Source: SHVO01 sp050246995 (GTDB lineage Bacteria > Pseudomonadota > Alphaproteobacteria > Rhodospirillales > Rhodospirillaceae). From it: 64,000 nucleotides of DNA. This document shows, piece by piece, positions 15,905 to 24,819 of this stretch. The position numbers and the translations under genes are program-made. The notes beneath the pieces are model-generated. The model did no database searches, was not told the origin of the DNA, and saw only the letters and a program-made list of their open reading frames with translations. Every line of letters starts with the position of its first letter. The stretch's first letter is position 1. The stretch lies in NCBI GenBank assembly GCA_050246995.1, contig JBFWVA010000005.1, forward strand, positions 186,001 through 250,000, written 5' to 3'.

Positions 15905-16660
15905 TTACTTTTCGAGAGAACGCTTCAGAGCAGAAAGCTCGTCGTCCACGCGACGCATCGCCGCGGTGAAATCCGCCTCGGACACGATGGTCGGCTTGGT
16001 GAATGTCACGATATAAACGGCGCCGCCGCCCGCAGCGACGACGCGGGCGGCGACCGTCCATTGGTTGCCCGCCGCATCGATGAGGGTGTGGTCGACAAGA
16101 CCTGTTTCCGCATCACTGCGCGTCATTGCACCGCCCGTCCACGGCGCCTTCGGCTTTTGCGCCGCGAGGTGCTTGAACACCGCGCCGTGATCGGCCGCGA
16201 TAGCAATGGACTTTGTCACAGTGACAGCCAACCGAACCGCGCCGCGCTTGGCGCCGGCGTCACCGGCTTCGTAGTTCTCGCGAATGTCGTAACGCATGAG
16301 CGCGTCGTCAATGCTTTTCGACGCAAGGGCGCGCCAGAAACCCAGCGCTTCGCCTTGCTCGAAAGGCCCGTAGACCTCTAGTTCCTTGCCCGGCGCGAGG
16401 CGGGTAAATGCGGAATCGGCGTACTCGCCGCCGACGACCCAATAGCTGCTTTTCTTCTCGCCGGCCTTTTCGTCCGCGGAGATGAAATAACGCACCATGG
16501 CGTTATCGATGCTCTGGCCGGTGAGTTCGCGCCAGCGCACTTTCGCTTCCCGCTCAGTGGCGAAGGGGCCGTAGGTCTCCAATTTCGTGCCGGGATAGGG
16601 CTCGCGGAACGAGGTATCGGCGTACTCGCCGCCGACGACGTAAAAGCGCTGTTCGGACAT
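15905..16660 (-). CDS. Tandem DUF4170 protein with C-terminal domain
   Basis: 251 residues. Two copies of the DUF4170 module: residues 5-63 (FYVVGGEYADTSF, ETYGPFATEREA, AMVRYFI) and 72-130 (YWVVGGEYADSAF, EVYGPFEQGEAL, ALMRYDI). DUF4170 is normally a single-module protein of about 80 residues in alphaproteobacteria. A C-terminal region of about 110 residues follows (VTVTKSIAIAADHGAVFKHL, QWTVAARVVAAGGGAVYIVT), which may be an SRPBCC-like lipid/ligand fold. Unusual arrangement, function unknown. Confidence 0.75.
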   Translation of the reverse strand: MSEQRFYVVGGEYADTSFREPYPGTKLETYGPFATEREAKVRWRELTGQSIDNAMVRYFISADEKAGEKKSSYWVVGGEYADSAFTRLAPGKELEVYGPFEQGEALGFWRALASKSIDDALMRYDIRENYEAGDAGAKRGAVRLAVTVTKSIAIAADHGAVFKHLAAQKPKAPWTGGAMTRSDAETGLVDHTLIDAAGNQWTVAARVVAAGGGAVYIVTFTKPTIVSEADFTAAMRRVDDELSALKRSLEK

Positions 16661-16875
16661 GTCTCTACTGGGCCGTTAGTTGAAAGGCTGTTGCGGGGGC
16701 GGAACATACAACAGGCCGGGCCGGCGTTGAAGCCACGCGAAGTGCGTGGCCGATAAGTGAAAAATGGAGGGCGGACCCCGCAAAATGGGCCTCGCCCGGC
16801 GTCGCCAACGCTTCGGCGGCCGCCGGACACGATTTCATGCGTTGATGTTACGGTTCCAAGGCTTATGGTGCGCCC

Positions 16876-18261
16876 ATGACCCTTGAAAAACCTATCCATA
16901 TTGTCGGTGGCGGGCTCGCGGGCAGCGAGGCGGCCTGGCAAATCGCCGAAGCCGGCCACCCCGTTGTGATCCACGAGATGCGCAGCCTTTCGATCCCCGG
17001 CCGCATGACCGACGCTCATAAGACCGAGAGCCTCGCGGAATTGGTCTGTTCCAACTCCTTCCGGTCGGACGATGCCGACTATAACGCCGTGGGCCTCCTG
17101 CATTCCGAGATGCGCCGTTGCGGCTCCCTGATCATGGCCGCCGCCGACGCCCACCGTGTGCCCGCCGGCTCCGCGCTGGCCGTGGACCGCGACGGTTTCG
17201 CGGCCGCGGTGCAGGAAAAGCTGCTCGCACATCCGAACGTGACCCTGGTGCGCGACGAAGTCGCGGGACTTCCGCCCGAGGATTGGGCGAGCGCCATCAT
17301 CGCGACCGGCCCCCTCACCTCACCATCGCTAAGCGCGGCGATCCGCGGGCTGACAGGTGAAGACGCACTGGCTTTCTTCGACGCCATCGCCCCCATCGTG
17401 CACAAAGAGTCCATCAACATGGACATCGCCTGGTTCCAGTCGCGGTACGACAAGGGCGCGGAGGTCGAGGGCGGCGGTGCGGACTACATCAACTGCCCGT
17501 TGGACAAGCCCCAGTACGAAGCGTTCGTCGACGAATTGAGGCGCGGCGAAAAGACCGAGTTCAAACAGTGGGAAACAGACACGCCTTACTTCGACGGCTG
17601 CTTACCCATTGAAGTCATGGCCGAACGCGGTGTCGAAACCCTTGCACATGGCCCCATGAAGCCGGTTGGATTGCGCGATCCGCGTACCGGACATCGGCCC
17701 TGGGCGGTCGTGCAGCTGCGCCAGGACAATGCGCTTGGCACACTTTTCAACATGGTTGGTTTCCAGACCAAGATGAAACACGGCGAGCAGGTGCGCATTT
17801 TCCGCATGATCCCCGGCCTCGAGAATGCCGAATTTGCGCGCCTTGGGGGCATTCACCGCAACACCTTCATCAATTCGCCGCGCCTGCTCGACAAGACGCT
17901 GCGTCTGAAGGCGATGCCACGTTTACGTTTCGCGGGTCAGATCACGGGCTGCGAAGGCTATGTGGAAAGCGCGGCGGTCGGGCTGATGACCGGCCGTTTC
18001 GCGGTCGCGGAACGGCGCGGCCAGGAGCCCAACCTGCCGCCCGCGACCACGGCGCTGGGCGCGCTGCTGAGCCACATCACCGGTGGGGCTGATGCGGCGA
18101 CCTTCCAGCCGATGAATATTAACTTCGGCCTGTTCCCGGACCTCGATGTCCGCGACGGCAAAGGCCGTCCGATCCGCGGCCGCGACCGCAAGAAGGCCGT
18201 CGCCGACCGTGCACGCGCGGACCTCGAAACCTGGTTAGGGACGAAACTGGCGGCGGAATGA
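16876..18261 (+). CDS. trmFO: tRNA U54 methyltransferase TrmFO (folate/FAD-dependent)
   Basis: 461 residues. Makes ribothymidine at position 54 of tRNA using methylene-tetrahydrofolate and FADH2. Seen: N-terminal FAD-binding GGGLAGSEAAW, family block CSNSFRSDDADYNAVGLLH, and the C-terminal FAD segment GCEGYVESAAVGLMTGRF. The catalytic Cys in the early CSNSFRS block is conserved in the family. The stop overlaps the next gene by 4 bases (ATGA). Confidence 0.97.
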   Translation: MTLEKPIHIVGGGLAGSEAAWQIAEAGHPVVIHEMRSLSIPGRMTDAHKTESLAELVCSNSFRSDDADYNAVGLLHSEMRRCGSLIMAAADAHRVPAGSALAVDRDGFAAAVQEKLLAHPNVTLVRDEVAGLPPEDWASAIIATGPLTSPSLSAAIRGLTGEDALAFFDAIAPIVHKESINMDIAWFQSRYDKGAEVEGGGADYINCPLDKPQYEAFVDELRRGEKTEFKQWETDTPYFDGCLPIEVMAERGVETLAHGPMKPVGLRDPRTGHRPWAVVQLRQDNALGTLFNMVGFQTKMKHGEQVRIFRMIPGLENAEFARLGGIHRNTFINSPRLLDKTLRLKAMPRLRFAGQITGCEGYVESAAVGLMTGRFAVAERRGQEPNLPPATTALGALLSHITGGADAATFQPMNINFGLFPDLDVRDGKGRPIRGRDRKKAVADRARADLETWLGTKLAAE

Positions 18262-18551
18262 GCGCCTACTTCAAACATCTGATGCGGACTTGGTATTTCC
18301 GCATCCTCCTGACGGCCTACGCGTTCTTCGTCTTCTTCGGGGTGATGCCGAAGGCGCCGCCGCGTGGGCGCTTTCAGAGCGTGACGGAACACCTGGCTCT
18401 GACGGTGGGCAATTCGCTCGGTGGCTTCGTGGTGCTCGCGGCGTTGACCTTGGCGGTGTGCGCGTTGTGGGCGGCGATTGCCGCGTCTAAGGGCCTAAAA
18501 CCGCCCGCGCAGCCCGTTCCAGATGAGACATCCGACGGCGGGCCGCTGTAG
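18258..18551 (+). CDS. Small two-pass membrane protein
   Basis: 97 residues, translationally coupled to trmFO by an ATGA overlap. Two hydrophobic helices (FRILLTAYAFFVFFGVMP and GFVVLAALTLAVCALWAAIA). No recognised family. Its last 57 bases are antisense to the 3' end of the squalene-synthase-like gene, so the two transcripts converge and overlap. Confidence 0.65.
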   Translation: MSAYFKHLMRTWYFRILLTAYAFFVFFGVMPKAPPRGRFQSVTEHLALTVGNSLGGFVVLAALTLAVCALWAAIAASKGLKPPAQPVPDETSDGGPL

Positions 18552-19328
18552 CGCGTGGCGCGGATCGAAGACGTCGTATTTCCGGCGCTGCAGTCCATGC
18601 AGATAAGAATCCGCGAGCGTGGCCGGTAAAAGTGCCGGAAGCGCGCGCCGGTCAATGTGAACCGCGTACGTGCGGGCCTTCGCGAGATGAGCATGGGCTG
18701 TCTGCGCGACCTGCTCAATCACCGTACCGAGGCGCGCGGCATTGCGGCGCTCCTGAACGTCATGCGGTGTGAGGGCGGCGTCCGTCAATAGATCCTGCGG
18801 TAAAGGTACGCGATTGGCTTTCGCCTGGAAGAGCACCGCGCGCATCAGGCCCGTGAGCGCCCAGGCAATTCCGACATGACGCCCAGCCGCACGGCTGGCC
18901 TCATCGTTCGCGCCCAAAATCTGAAGCGCAAGAGACGTGAGGCGCGCCGACGTCCCATCCGCATACGATTCAAGATCTGCGACGTCGGCGAAGTTCTCAT
19001 CCCCCACATCCCGCTCGCGGGTATCGAGCAGCGTTTCGAAATCCTCGCGCGCGAGGCCGTGGTGCTGGATGATACCGGCAAGGGACTGGACGACCGGGTT
19101 CCCTTTCGGGACGTCGCGGCCTTCGTAGATCGTAGCTATCAGATCGCGCCACCATTGCAGCTTCATGCGTCCGATGAGTTGCTCGCTCACGCTTTCGCGC
19201 ACTTTCGCGACCTCGGCGTTGAACGCGTAGAGGGCGAACAGGTCTTCGCGCACGGCCGAGGATGCGAAGAGTGCGCATAGATAACGGTCGTGATCGTCGC
19301 GTCGAACGTGATCGGCGATGTAGCTCAT
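18495..19328 (-). CDS. Squalene/phytoene synthase-like protein (NDUFAF6 type)
   Basis: 277 residues from ATG 19328 (a TTG two codons upstream is less likely). Trans-isoprenyl diphosphate synthase head-to-head fold: LFALYAFNAEVAKVRESVSE, LQWWRDLI, DTRERDVGDENFADVADLES and IAWALTGLMRAV. The aspartate-rich DXXXD substrate motifs of true squalene or phytoene synthases are not clear, as in the mitochondrial relative NDUFAF6, a complex I assembly factor. A non-terpene role is therefore more likely (inference). Confidence 0.8.
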   Translation of the reverse strand: MSYIADHVRRDDHDRYLCALFASSAVREDLFALYAFNAEVAKVRESVSEQLIGRMKLQWWRDLIATIYEGRDVPKGNPVVQSLAGIIQHHGLAREDFETLLDTRERDVGDENFADVADLESYADGTSARLTSLALQILGANDEASRAAGRHVGIAWALTGLMRAVLFQAKANRVPLPQDLLTDAALTPHDVQERRNAARLGTVIEQVAQTAHAHLAKARTYAVHIDRRALPALLPATLADSYLHGLQRRKYDVFDPRHALQRPAVGCLIWNGLRGRF

Positions 19329-19513
19329 GCCCAATTCATTACGAGGTTATTGCCAATCGTCTTCGTTAAGGTTTTGAGTTTGTTCATCTTTTGGTACCAG
19401 AAGTTTGCACCGTGCGGGAAATGGAGTAACATAGCAACCCTCGCGCGGGCCGACGGGAGGATCAAACGGGTCGGCCGCACCGTGCAATGCTGGCTCACAA
19501 AAAGGGGAATCCC

Positions 19514-20104
19514 ATGAGTGCCGTTCTCACTAATCTCCGGAACACCGTCATCGCGGCCATCGTGCTGGCGATCATCGTGTTCCTGATCGTCGGTCTCCAA
19601 CGAAACGACTCTTTCGACATCACATTCTGGAGCTGGCTGTTCCGCTATTTCCATATCGCCGCCGGCGTCATGTGGATCGGCCTGCTCTGGTATTTCAACT
19701 TCGTGCAGATGCCGAGCATGCCCAAGATCCCGGACGAACAGAAGCCGGCGATCGGAAAGGTCATCGCTCCGGCCGCATTGTTCTACTTCCGTTGGGCCGC
19801 CATGGTCACCCTCATTACCGGCCTGATCGTGGCGCACCTGTCGGGCTATCTCGTGGATGCCCTGATGCTGGGCCAGATGACCGGTCAGGCGACCATCATC
19901 GGTGTCGGCATGTGGCTGGCGATCATCATGTGGTTCAACGTCTGGTTCGTGATTTGGCCGAATCAGAAGAAAGCCCTTGGGATCGTGCAGGTGGAAGCGG
20001 ACGTGAAAGCCAAGGCCGCTCGTACCGCGATGCTGTTCTCGCGCATCAATACGCTGCTTTCGCTGGCCATGCTGCTGTGCATGACCGGTCAGATGCATTT
20101 GTAG
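19514..20104 (+). CDS. PuuD-like urate hydroxylase membrane domain
   Basis: 196 residues from ATG 19514 with AGGGGAA upstream. Five or so membrane helices (NTVIAAIVLAIIVFLIVGL, RYFHIAAGVMWIGLLWYFNF, AALFYFRWAAMVTLITGLIV, IIGVGMWLAIIMWFNVWFVI, a last helix near the end). It matches the membrane part of PuuD (DUF989), including HIAAGVMWIG and FVIWPNQKK. Full PuuD adds a C-terminal cytochrome c domain with CXXCH, absent here. No purine genes nearby, so urate oxidation is uncertain. Followed by a terminator. Confidence 0.8.
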   Translation: MSAVLTNLRNTVIAAIVLAIIVFLIVGLQRNDSFDITFWSWLFRYFHIAAGVMWIGLLWYFNFVQMPSMPKIPDEQKPAIGKVIAPAALFYFRWAAMVTLITGLIVAHLSGYLVDALMLGQMTGQATIIGVGMWLAIIMWFNVWFVIWPNQKKALGIVQVEADVKAKAARTAMLFSRINTLLSLAMLLCMTGQMHL

Positions 20105-20136
20105 TCGCGCACGACGTTAGAGACCAAACCGGAGCC

Positions 20137-20170
20137 AGGGCTGATCCGAAAGGGTCAGCCCTTTCTCTTT
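20137..20170 (+). terminator. Rho-independent terminator
   Basis: 11-bp stem AGGGCTGATCC / GGGTCAGCCCT (one G-T pair) closing a GAAA tetraloop, then TTCTCTTT. It ends the PuuD-like transcript. Confidence 0.9.
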
Positions 20171-20216
20171 GGATTAGGCCGCGTTGGTGCGCGAGAGGAT
20201 GACGGCCGTGGCGCGG

Positions 20217-20522
20217 CTAAACCGCGATCAAAGCTGCTGCCACCGCGCGCCCCTCGCCCGCGAGGACGTTGTAGGTACGGCACGCGGCGCCGGTGTCCAT
20301 AGGATCGTGCGGGACGCCGGCTTCTTTCAGCTTGGTGCGGAGGGCCAATGGGATCGGCAGAAGCTTGGCCCCGCACCCAATCAAGCAGACGTCCAGCGTG
20401 CCCGCGAGGTCCAGAACCGGCGCGAGGGTCTCCAGAGAAATTTCCGCAAAGCCAGTGATCGCCCAGGGGATCACCCCACCCGGGTGCACGATGATAGAGC
20501 CCCGGTATTCCTCATTGGCCAC
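20217..20522 (-). CDS. Mth938-like (NDUFAF3-type) protein, start uncertain
   Basis: 101 residues from the only canonical start, GTG 20522. Blocks typical of the family: YRGSIIVHPGGVIPWAI, LCLIGCG-like DVCLIGCGAKL, and DPMDTGAACRTYNVLAGEGR. The conserved strand that normally precedes this (IQKYGSGGFRV) is encoded in frame just upstream but has no ATG, GTG or TTG before it; an ATT at 20597 is the only initiator-like codon. The true gene may be 20217-20597. It directly follows secF, a usual alphaproteobacterial order. Confidence 0.8.
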   Translation of the reverse strand: MANEEYRGSIIVHPGGVIPWAITGFAEISLETLAPVLDLAGTLDVCLIGCGAKLLPIPLALRTKLKEAGVPHDPMDTGAACRTYNVLAGEGRAVAAALIAV

Positions 20523-20602
20523 GCGAAACCCGCCGCTGCCGTACTTCTGAATCTGCGGCTGCGAACCCGTCGTTTGGCGGGTGAGGTTTACCGAAATGGG
20601 CG

Positions 20603-21571
20603 TTACTCAGCCGGCTTCGGCGCGCGCTCGTATTCCGGGATCGGAATATTGCCCGCGCCCGGCGTGTCTTCACGGCGCAAATCCGTATAGATCAGGATCG
20701 GCTTCGCGACATAGATGGTCGAATAGACACCGATCACGACGCCGAACGTCATCGCGATGCTGAACGGGCGGAGCACGTCACCGCCGGCGATGAGCAGCGC
20801 GAGGGTCGCAACAAAGGTCGAGGCGGTCGTCAGCAGCGTGCGCGCGAACACCTGATTGGATGCCAGATTCAAAAGGTCGGGCAACGGCATCTTGCGGTAT
20901 TTGCGCAGGAGTTCGCGAATACGGTCGAACACGACCACGGTATCGTTGACCGAGTAACCGGCGATGGCCAGCACGGCCGCGATCACGGTCAAATTGAACT
21001 CGAGCTGGAAAAGCGAGAACATGCCGAGCACGGCCACGACGTCATGCGTGAGCGACAGAAGCGCGGCGAGTGCGAACTGCCATTCGAACCGCAGCCAAAC
21101 GTAGATCGCGATGCCGATCAACGCCAATGCCACGGCCAAAGCGCCGTCGATCATGAGTTCCGCGCCAACTTTAGGGCCCACGACTTCCGTACGTACGACC
21201 TTGATGTCGCCCGGCAGCGCACCTTGCACCTTTTTCAAAGCTACGTTCTGCGCCTGGTCGCCGCCTTCTTGTTGCTGCACGCGGATCATGAGATCGCGGC
21301 CGTCGGGGCTGGCGGTGGTGATACTGACTTCCCCAACATTCAGCTTCCCGAAGTCATTGCGAAGCTCCTCGATATTGACCGCGCGCTCGGAGCGCGTCTC
21401 AAGCAGCACGCCGCCGGCGAAGTCGATGCCCAGATTGAATCCCTGAGTCAGGATCGAGATAAGCGCTACAACGGTGATGATGGAGGAGAACATCATCGGG
21501 AAAAAACGAATCCCAATGAAATCGAGATGAAACTCGCTCGGCAGGTAGTGGATGAAGGGGCGAACGGCCAT
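20603..21571 (-). CDS. secF: Protein translocase subunit SecF
   Basis: 322 residues, six membrane helices. Family signatures: GIDFAGGVLLETR after the first helix, the periplasmic P1 region to about residue 140, VGPKVGAELMIDGALAVALA, and IAGYSVNDTVVVFDRIRE. With SecD it uses the proton gradient to pull exported proteins through SecYEG. 12 bases downstream of secD. Confidence 0.97.
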   Translation of the reverse strand: MAVRPFIHYLPSEFHLDFIGIRFFPMMFSSIITVVALISILTQGFNLGIDFAGGVLLETRSERAVNIEELRNDFGKLNVGEVSITTASPDGRDLMIRVQQQEGGDQAQNVALKKVQGALPGDIKVVRTEVVGPKVGAELMIDGALAVALALIGIAIYVWLRFEWQFALAALLSLTHDVVAVLGMFSLFQLEFNLTVIAAVLAIAGYSVNDTVVVFDRIRELLRKYRKMPLPDLLNLASNQVFARTLLTTASTFVATLALLIAGGDVLRPFSIAMTFGVVIGVYSTIYVAKPILIYTDLRREDTPGAGNIPIPEYERAPKPAE

Positions 21572-21583
21572 GGGGACGCTTCC

Positions 21584-23140
21584 TTAAATCGGCGCTGTCT
21601 TCGGCTTGGAATACTTGAACCACAGAGCGACAAGGAGCCTTGTGATCATGATGGCCGAGAACATTGAAGTTAAGATCCCAAGCACCAGGGTGACGGCGAA
21701 TCCGCGCACCGGACCGCTGCCCAGGAAAAATAAGAGGATGCCGGCGATCAGCGACGTGATGTTGGCGTCCGTGATGGTGGTAACGGCGTTGCTGAAGCCT
21801 GATGTGAGGCCGTTCAATAGCGTACGCCCTGAGCCCCACTCGTCGCGCATGCGCTCATAGATAAGGACGTTGGCGTCGACGGCCATGCCCATCGTGAGCA
21901 CGATGCCCGCGATTCCCGGGAGGGTCAGAATTCCGCCGACAAGGCTCATTACCGCGAGCAGGAGAATGAGGTTCACCGCGAGGGCGATGACGGCGAACAC
22001 CCCGAAACGGAAGTACGCCGTGATCATGAAGATGCCGACGAGAATCATACCCACGATACTGGCCGTAGCGCCGTCGTCGATGGAGTCCGCTCCAAGGCTA
22101 GGGCCGATGGTGCGTTCTTCAAGCACGATCAATGGCGCAGGCAGCGCGCCCGCGCGCAGAAGGAGCGAGAGATCCTGCGCCGCCTTGACATCGCCAACGC
22201 CTTCAATGAAGCCGGCGCCGCCGACGATGGCGGATTTAATGCGCGGTGCGCTGATGACCTTATCGTCAAGCACGATGGCCAGGCTTTCGCCGACGGCAGC
22301 GCTGGTGGTGCGGCCGAAGGCCATCCCGCCAGCGGTATCGAAGCGGAAGTTGACGATCGGCTGGCCGTTCTGGAAGCCGGCCTGAGCGTCCACAAGCCGC
22401 TCGCCCGAGACTTCGACGCGGCGGCGCACGACGTAATTGAAGTTGGGGTCCTGCGAGGACGGCATCAGCATCGTGCCGGCGGGGAGTTCGCGCCCCGCGG
22501 AAGCGCCCGGTTCGACCAGATGGAAAGTCAACTTCGCCGTCTGACCGATGAGGTTCTTGATTCGCTCCGGCTCATCGACGCCGGGAAGTTCAACGATGAT
22601 ACGGTCCCGGCCCTGACGCTGGACGTTGGGTTCGCTGGTGCCAAATTCGTCAATACGGCGGCGAACGATCTCGAGCGACTGCGTGACCGCCGCAATCTCA
22701 CGGTCACGGCGTACATTGTCGGGCACTGAAATGCGGATACGTTCCGGGTCCACGCTCTCGACCGTCATACCCACTGCCGCTTTAGCGATCGCGGCCCGTG
22801 CATCGGGGGCGTCTTCAGGCTTCGTCAGGGTGACGAACACCCCCTCGTCCGTGGCACGTAGCGTACGGTACCCAAGTTTGGCTTCGCGCAAGGCCGCGCG
22901 TGCGAGTTCGGTCAGGTCGTTCATCTGCTCCTTGGCGACCGCGCTGGTATCGACTTCCATCAGCAGATAGGAGCCGCCGCGCAAATCAAGCCCGAGAGGC
23001 AAAGGCTTCATCCAATGCGGCAGATTTGTACGCACACTGGCCGGCAAGAAATTCGGCGCGGCAAAGATGAAACCGGCGATCGTCACGATGATGACGATCG
23101 CCAGCTTGATACCGCTATACTGCAGGGAATTCGACGACAT
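21584..23140 (-). CDS. secD: Protein translocase subunit SecD
   Basis: 518 residues. Seen: LGLDLRGGSYLLMEVD after the first helix, a large periplasmic region, and the membrane core with GMILVGIFMITAYFRFG, GMAVDANVLIYERMRDE and FLGSGPVRGFAVTLVLGI. Partner of SecF in the inner membrane. Part of yajC-secD-secF. Confidence 0.97.
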   Translation of the reverse strand: MSSNSLQYSGIKLAIVIIVTIAGFIFAAPNFLPASVRTNLPHWMKPLPLGLDLRGGSYLLMEVDTSAVAKEQMNDLTELARAALREAKLGYRTLRATDEGVFVTLTKPEDAPDARAAIAKAAVGMTVESVDPERIRISVPDNVRRDREIAAVTQSLEIVRRRIDEFGTSEPNVQRQGRDRIIVELPGVDEPERIKNLIGQTAKLTFHLVEPGASAGRELPAGTMLMPSSQDPNFNYVVRRRVEVSGERLVDAQAGFQNGQPIVNFRFDTAGGMAFGRTTSAAVGESLAIVLDDKVISAPRIKSAIVGGAGFIEGVGDVKAAQDLSLLLRAGALPAPLIVLEERTIGPSLGADSIDDGATASIVGMILVGIFMITAYFRFGVFAVIALAVNLILLLAVMSLVGGILTLPGIAGIVLTMGMAVDANVLIYERMRDEWGSGRTLLNGLTSGFSNAVTTITDANITSLIAGILLFFLGSGPVRGFAVTLVLGILTSMFSAIMITRLLVALWFKYSKPKTAPI

Positions 23141-23177
23141 ATCAGTGCCTCAAATGAGGGCCGGAGCGGACGGCCAA

Positions 23178-23528
23178 CTACTCTTTTTTGTCGGCGTCGG
23201 CCTTCTCGGCGACGGGCTCGGTCTTGCTGACGATGTTCGAGACCATGCTGCGCTCTACGTGTACACGCACGCCCTCGGCGATCTCGACGATCAGCTCGCG
23301 ATCTTCAACCTTGGTGACCAGGCCAATGATCCCCCCATTCGTGACGATACGGTCGCCACGGCGCAGCGCACCAAGCATCGCCTTATGTTCTTTCAGCTTC
23401 TTCTGCTGCGGCCGGATCAGCAGGAAATAGAAAACGACGAAAATCAGAAGGAGCGGCAGGAACGCCGTGAAGGCATTCTGCTGACCCGCAGCGCCGGCGG
23501 CCTGTGCGAAGGCCGGAGAAATCCACAT
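23178..23528 (-). CDS. yajC: Preprotein translocase subunit YajC
   Basis: 116 residues. One membrane helix (NAFTAFLPLLLIFVVFYFLLI), then the typical RPQQKKLKEHKAMLGALRRGDRIVTNGGIIG. Associates with SecDF. First gene of yajC-secD-secF. The C-terminal tail (KTEPVAEKADADKKE) is disordered. A GGCCCC / GGGGCC hairpin at about 23551-23568 lies in its leader. Confidence 0.95.
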   Translation of the reverse strand: MWISPAFAQAAGAAGQQNAFTAFLPLLLIFVVFYFLLIRPQQKKLKEHKAMLGALRRGDRIVTNGGIIGLVTKVEDRELIVEIAEGVRVHVERSMVSNIVSKTEPVAEKADADKKE

Positions 23529-23715
23529 TTAGGTAGCTCCCTCAATAAACTAGGCCCCATTTTAGGGGCCAGAACGGGCGGAATATACCTACCCAGGCAG
23601 GTCTTGCAAACCTAAACCACCCCCAGAAGACCTAGTGGCCAAATAGGCACGCGTTACGGGTTCTGCAAGCGGAACAAGACGTTAATCGCCGGCTGTAACG
23701 GAAGCGTGACCGCCG

Positions 23716-24819
23716 TTACCGCGTCGCGAGGAATTCAACGGGGTTCATGGCCTGTGTCCCCTTGCGGACTTCGAAGTGCAGCTGAGGAGAGTCGACGTTT
23801 CCCGTCCGTCCGACGGTCGCGATGACCTGCCCCTGGCTAACCGTGTCGCCACGCTTCACAAGGAGCTTATCATTGTGGGCGTATGCGGTCGTCCAACCGT
23901 CCGCATGCTTGATGAGCAGCAGATTGCCGAACCCGCGCAGCTCATTACCTGCGTAGGCGACGACGCCGTTATCGGCCGCCCTAACCTCGCTCCCGGCCGC
24001 CCCGGCGATATTGATGCCATCGTTATGCAGGCCGCCTCCTGCGGGGCCGAAGTTCGCGATGACCTTGCCCGCGATAGGCCAGGCGAAGCGCGTCGCGGCT
24101 CGCGGCGCCGGATCGGGCAGCTGCGAAGGCGGTACAGCGGCGATCTGGGTTTCGGCGCCGGGCTTTGGTTCTTCCAGCGGGGGAGCGACGGCTGGCGGCG
24201 CGGGCGGTGCGGCCGGTGCGGCTGGTTTCGGCGCGACGACCGCGGGAGCCGGTGGCGCTGGGACGGGCTGCACGAAAGACCCTGTTTGCGGAGGCGCGCC
24301 AGGCGGCGGTGCGAGCGATTCCGACGTGATGGTCGAGCGGCGCGGTGGCGCCACGGCGACCTCGGCGACGTCGACGTCGGGGCGTTCGTTGCGCGTGGGC
24401 TGTGCGGCCTGGGTGAACGGATCGGGAATCCAGATCTCTTGCCCGGTCTTTACGGTGTATGGGCGGCGTAGATCATTGGCCGACGCAAGCAGCGCGAGGT
24501 CGACGTCATAGATCCGCGCAATTGCCTCTAAGGACTGACCGGCCATCACGGTATGGCGGCGCGCAGGATCGAGGATCAGCGTCTGACCGACGGTGAGCAC
24601 GAACGGCGGGCGAATATCATTACGCGCGGCGATAGCTTTCGTCGGCACGTCGTAGCGGCGCGAGACGGTGTAGAGCGTATCGCCAGGCTGCACGACGATG
24701 GTGCGGCTTTTGTTGTTGTTCCACAGGAATCCGCCCACATAACCCGGCGGCGGATTGAACTCTGGGGCGCACGCTGAAAGCGCCAAGCATGCAACGACGA
24801 GCGATGTCCTGAAGCTCAT
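23716..24819 (-). CDS. nlpD: NlpD-like murein hydrolase activator (LysM + LytM)
   Basis: 367 residues. Lipoprotein signal with lipobox LSAC. Two LysM motifs bind peptidoglycan (about residues 39-85, VVQPGDTLYTVSRRYDVP; 88-135, HTVMAGQSLEAIARIYDVD). A Pro/Ala-rich linker follows, then a C-terminal M23/LytM domain from about 255. Where catalytic M23 enzymes have HXGXD the sequence reads HNDGIN, and YAHNDKLLV replaces the usual metal-binding block, as in E. coli NlpD, so it probably activates amidases rather than cutting. Order surE-pcm-nlpD is the classic one. Confidence 0.92.
   Translation of the reverse strand: MSFRTSLVVACLALSACAPEFNPPPGYVGGFLWNNNKSRTIVVQPGDTLYTVSRRYDVPTKAIAARNDIRPPFVLTVGQTLILDPARRHTVMAGQSLEAIARIYDVDLALLASANDLRRPYTVKTGQEIWIPDPFTQAAQPTRNERPDVDVAEVAVAPPRRSTITSESLAPPPGAPPQTGSFVQPVPAPPAPAVVAPKPAAPAAPPAPPAVAPPLEEPKPGAETQIAAVPPSQLPDPAPRAATRFAWPIAGKVIANFGPAGGGLHNDGINIAGAAGSEVRAADNGVVAYAGNELRGFGNLLLIKHADGWTTAYAHNDKLLVKRGDTVSQGQVIATVGRTGNVDSPQLHFEVRKGTQAMNPVEFLATR

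Noticed and set aside
16701..16733. GGAAC followed by CGTT upstream of trmFO
   Set aside because: The spacer is 19 bases, outside the 16-17 range of EcfG promoters, and trmFO is not a stress gene.
18495..19328. Carotenoid or hopanoid synthesis gene
   Set aside because: No aspartate-rich substrate motifs and no other terpene genes nearby; the NDUFAF6-like reading fits better.
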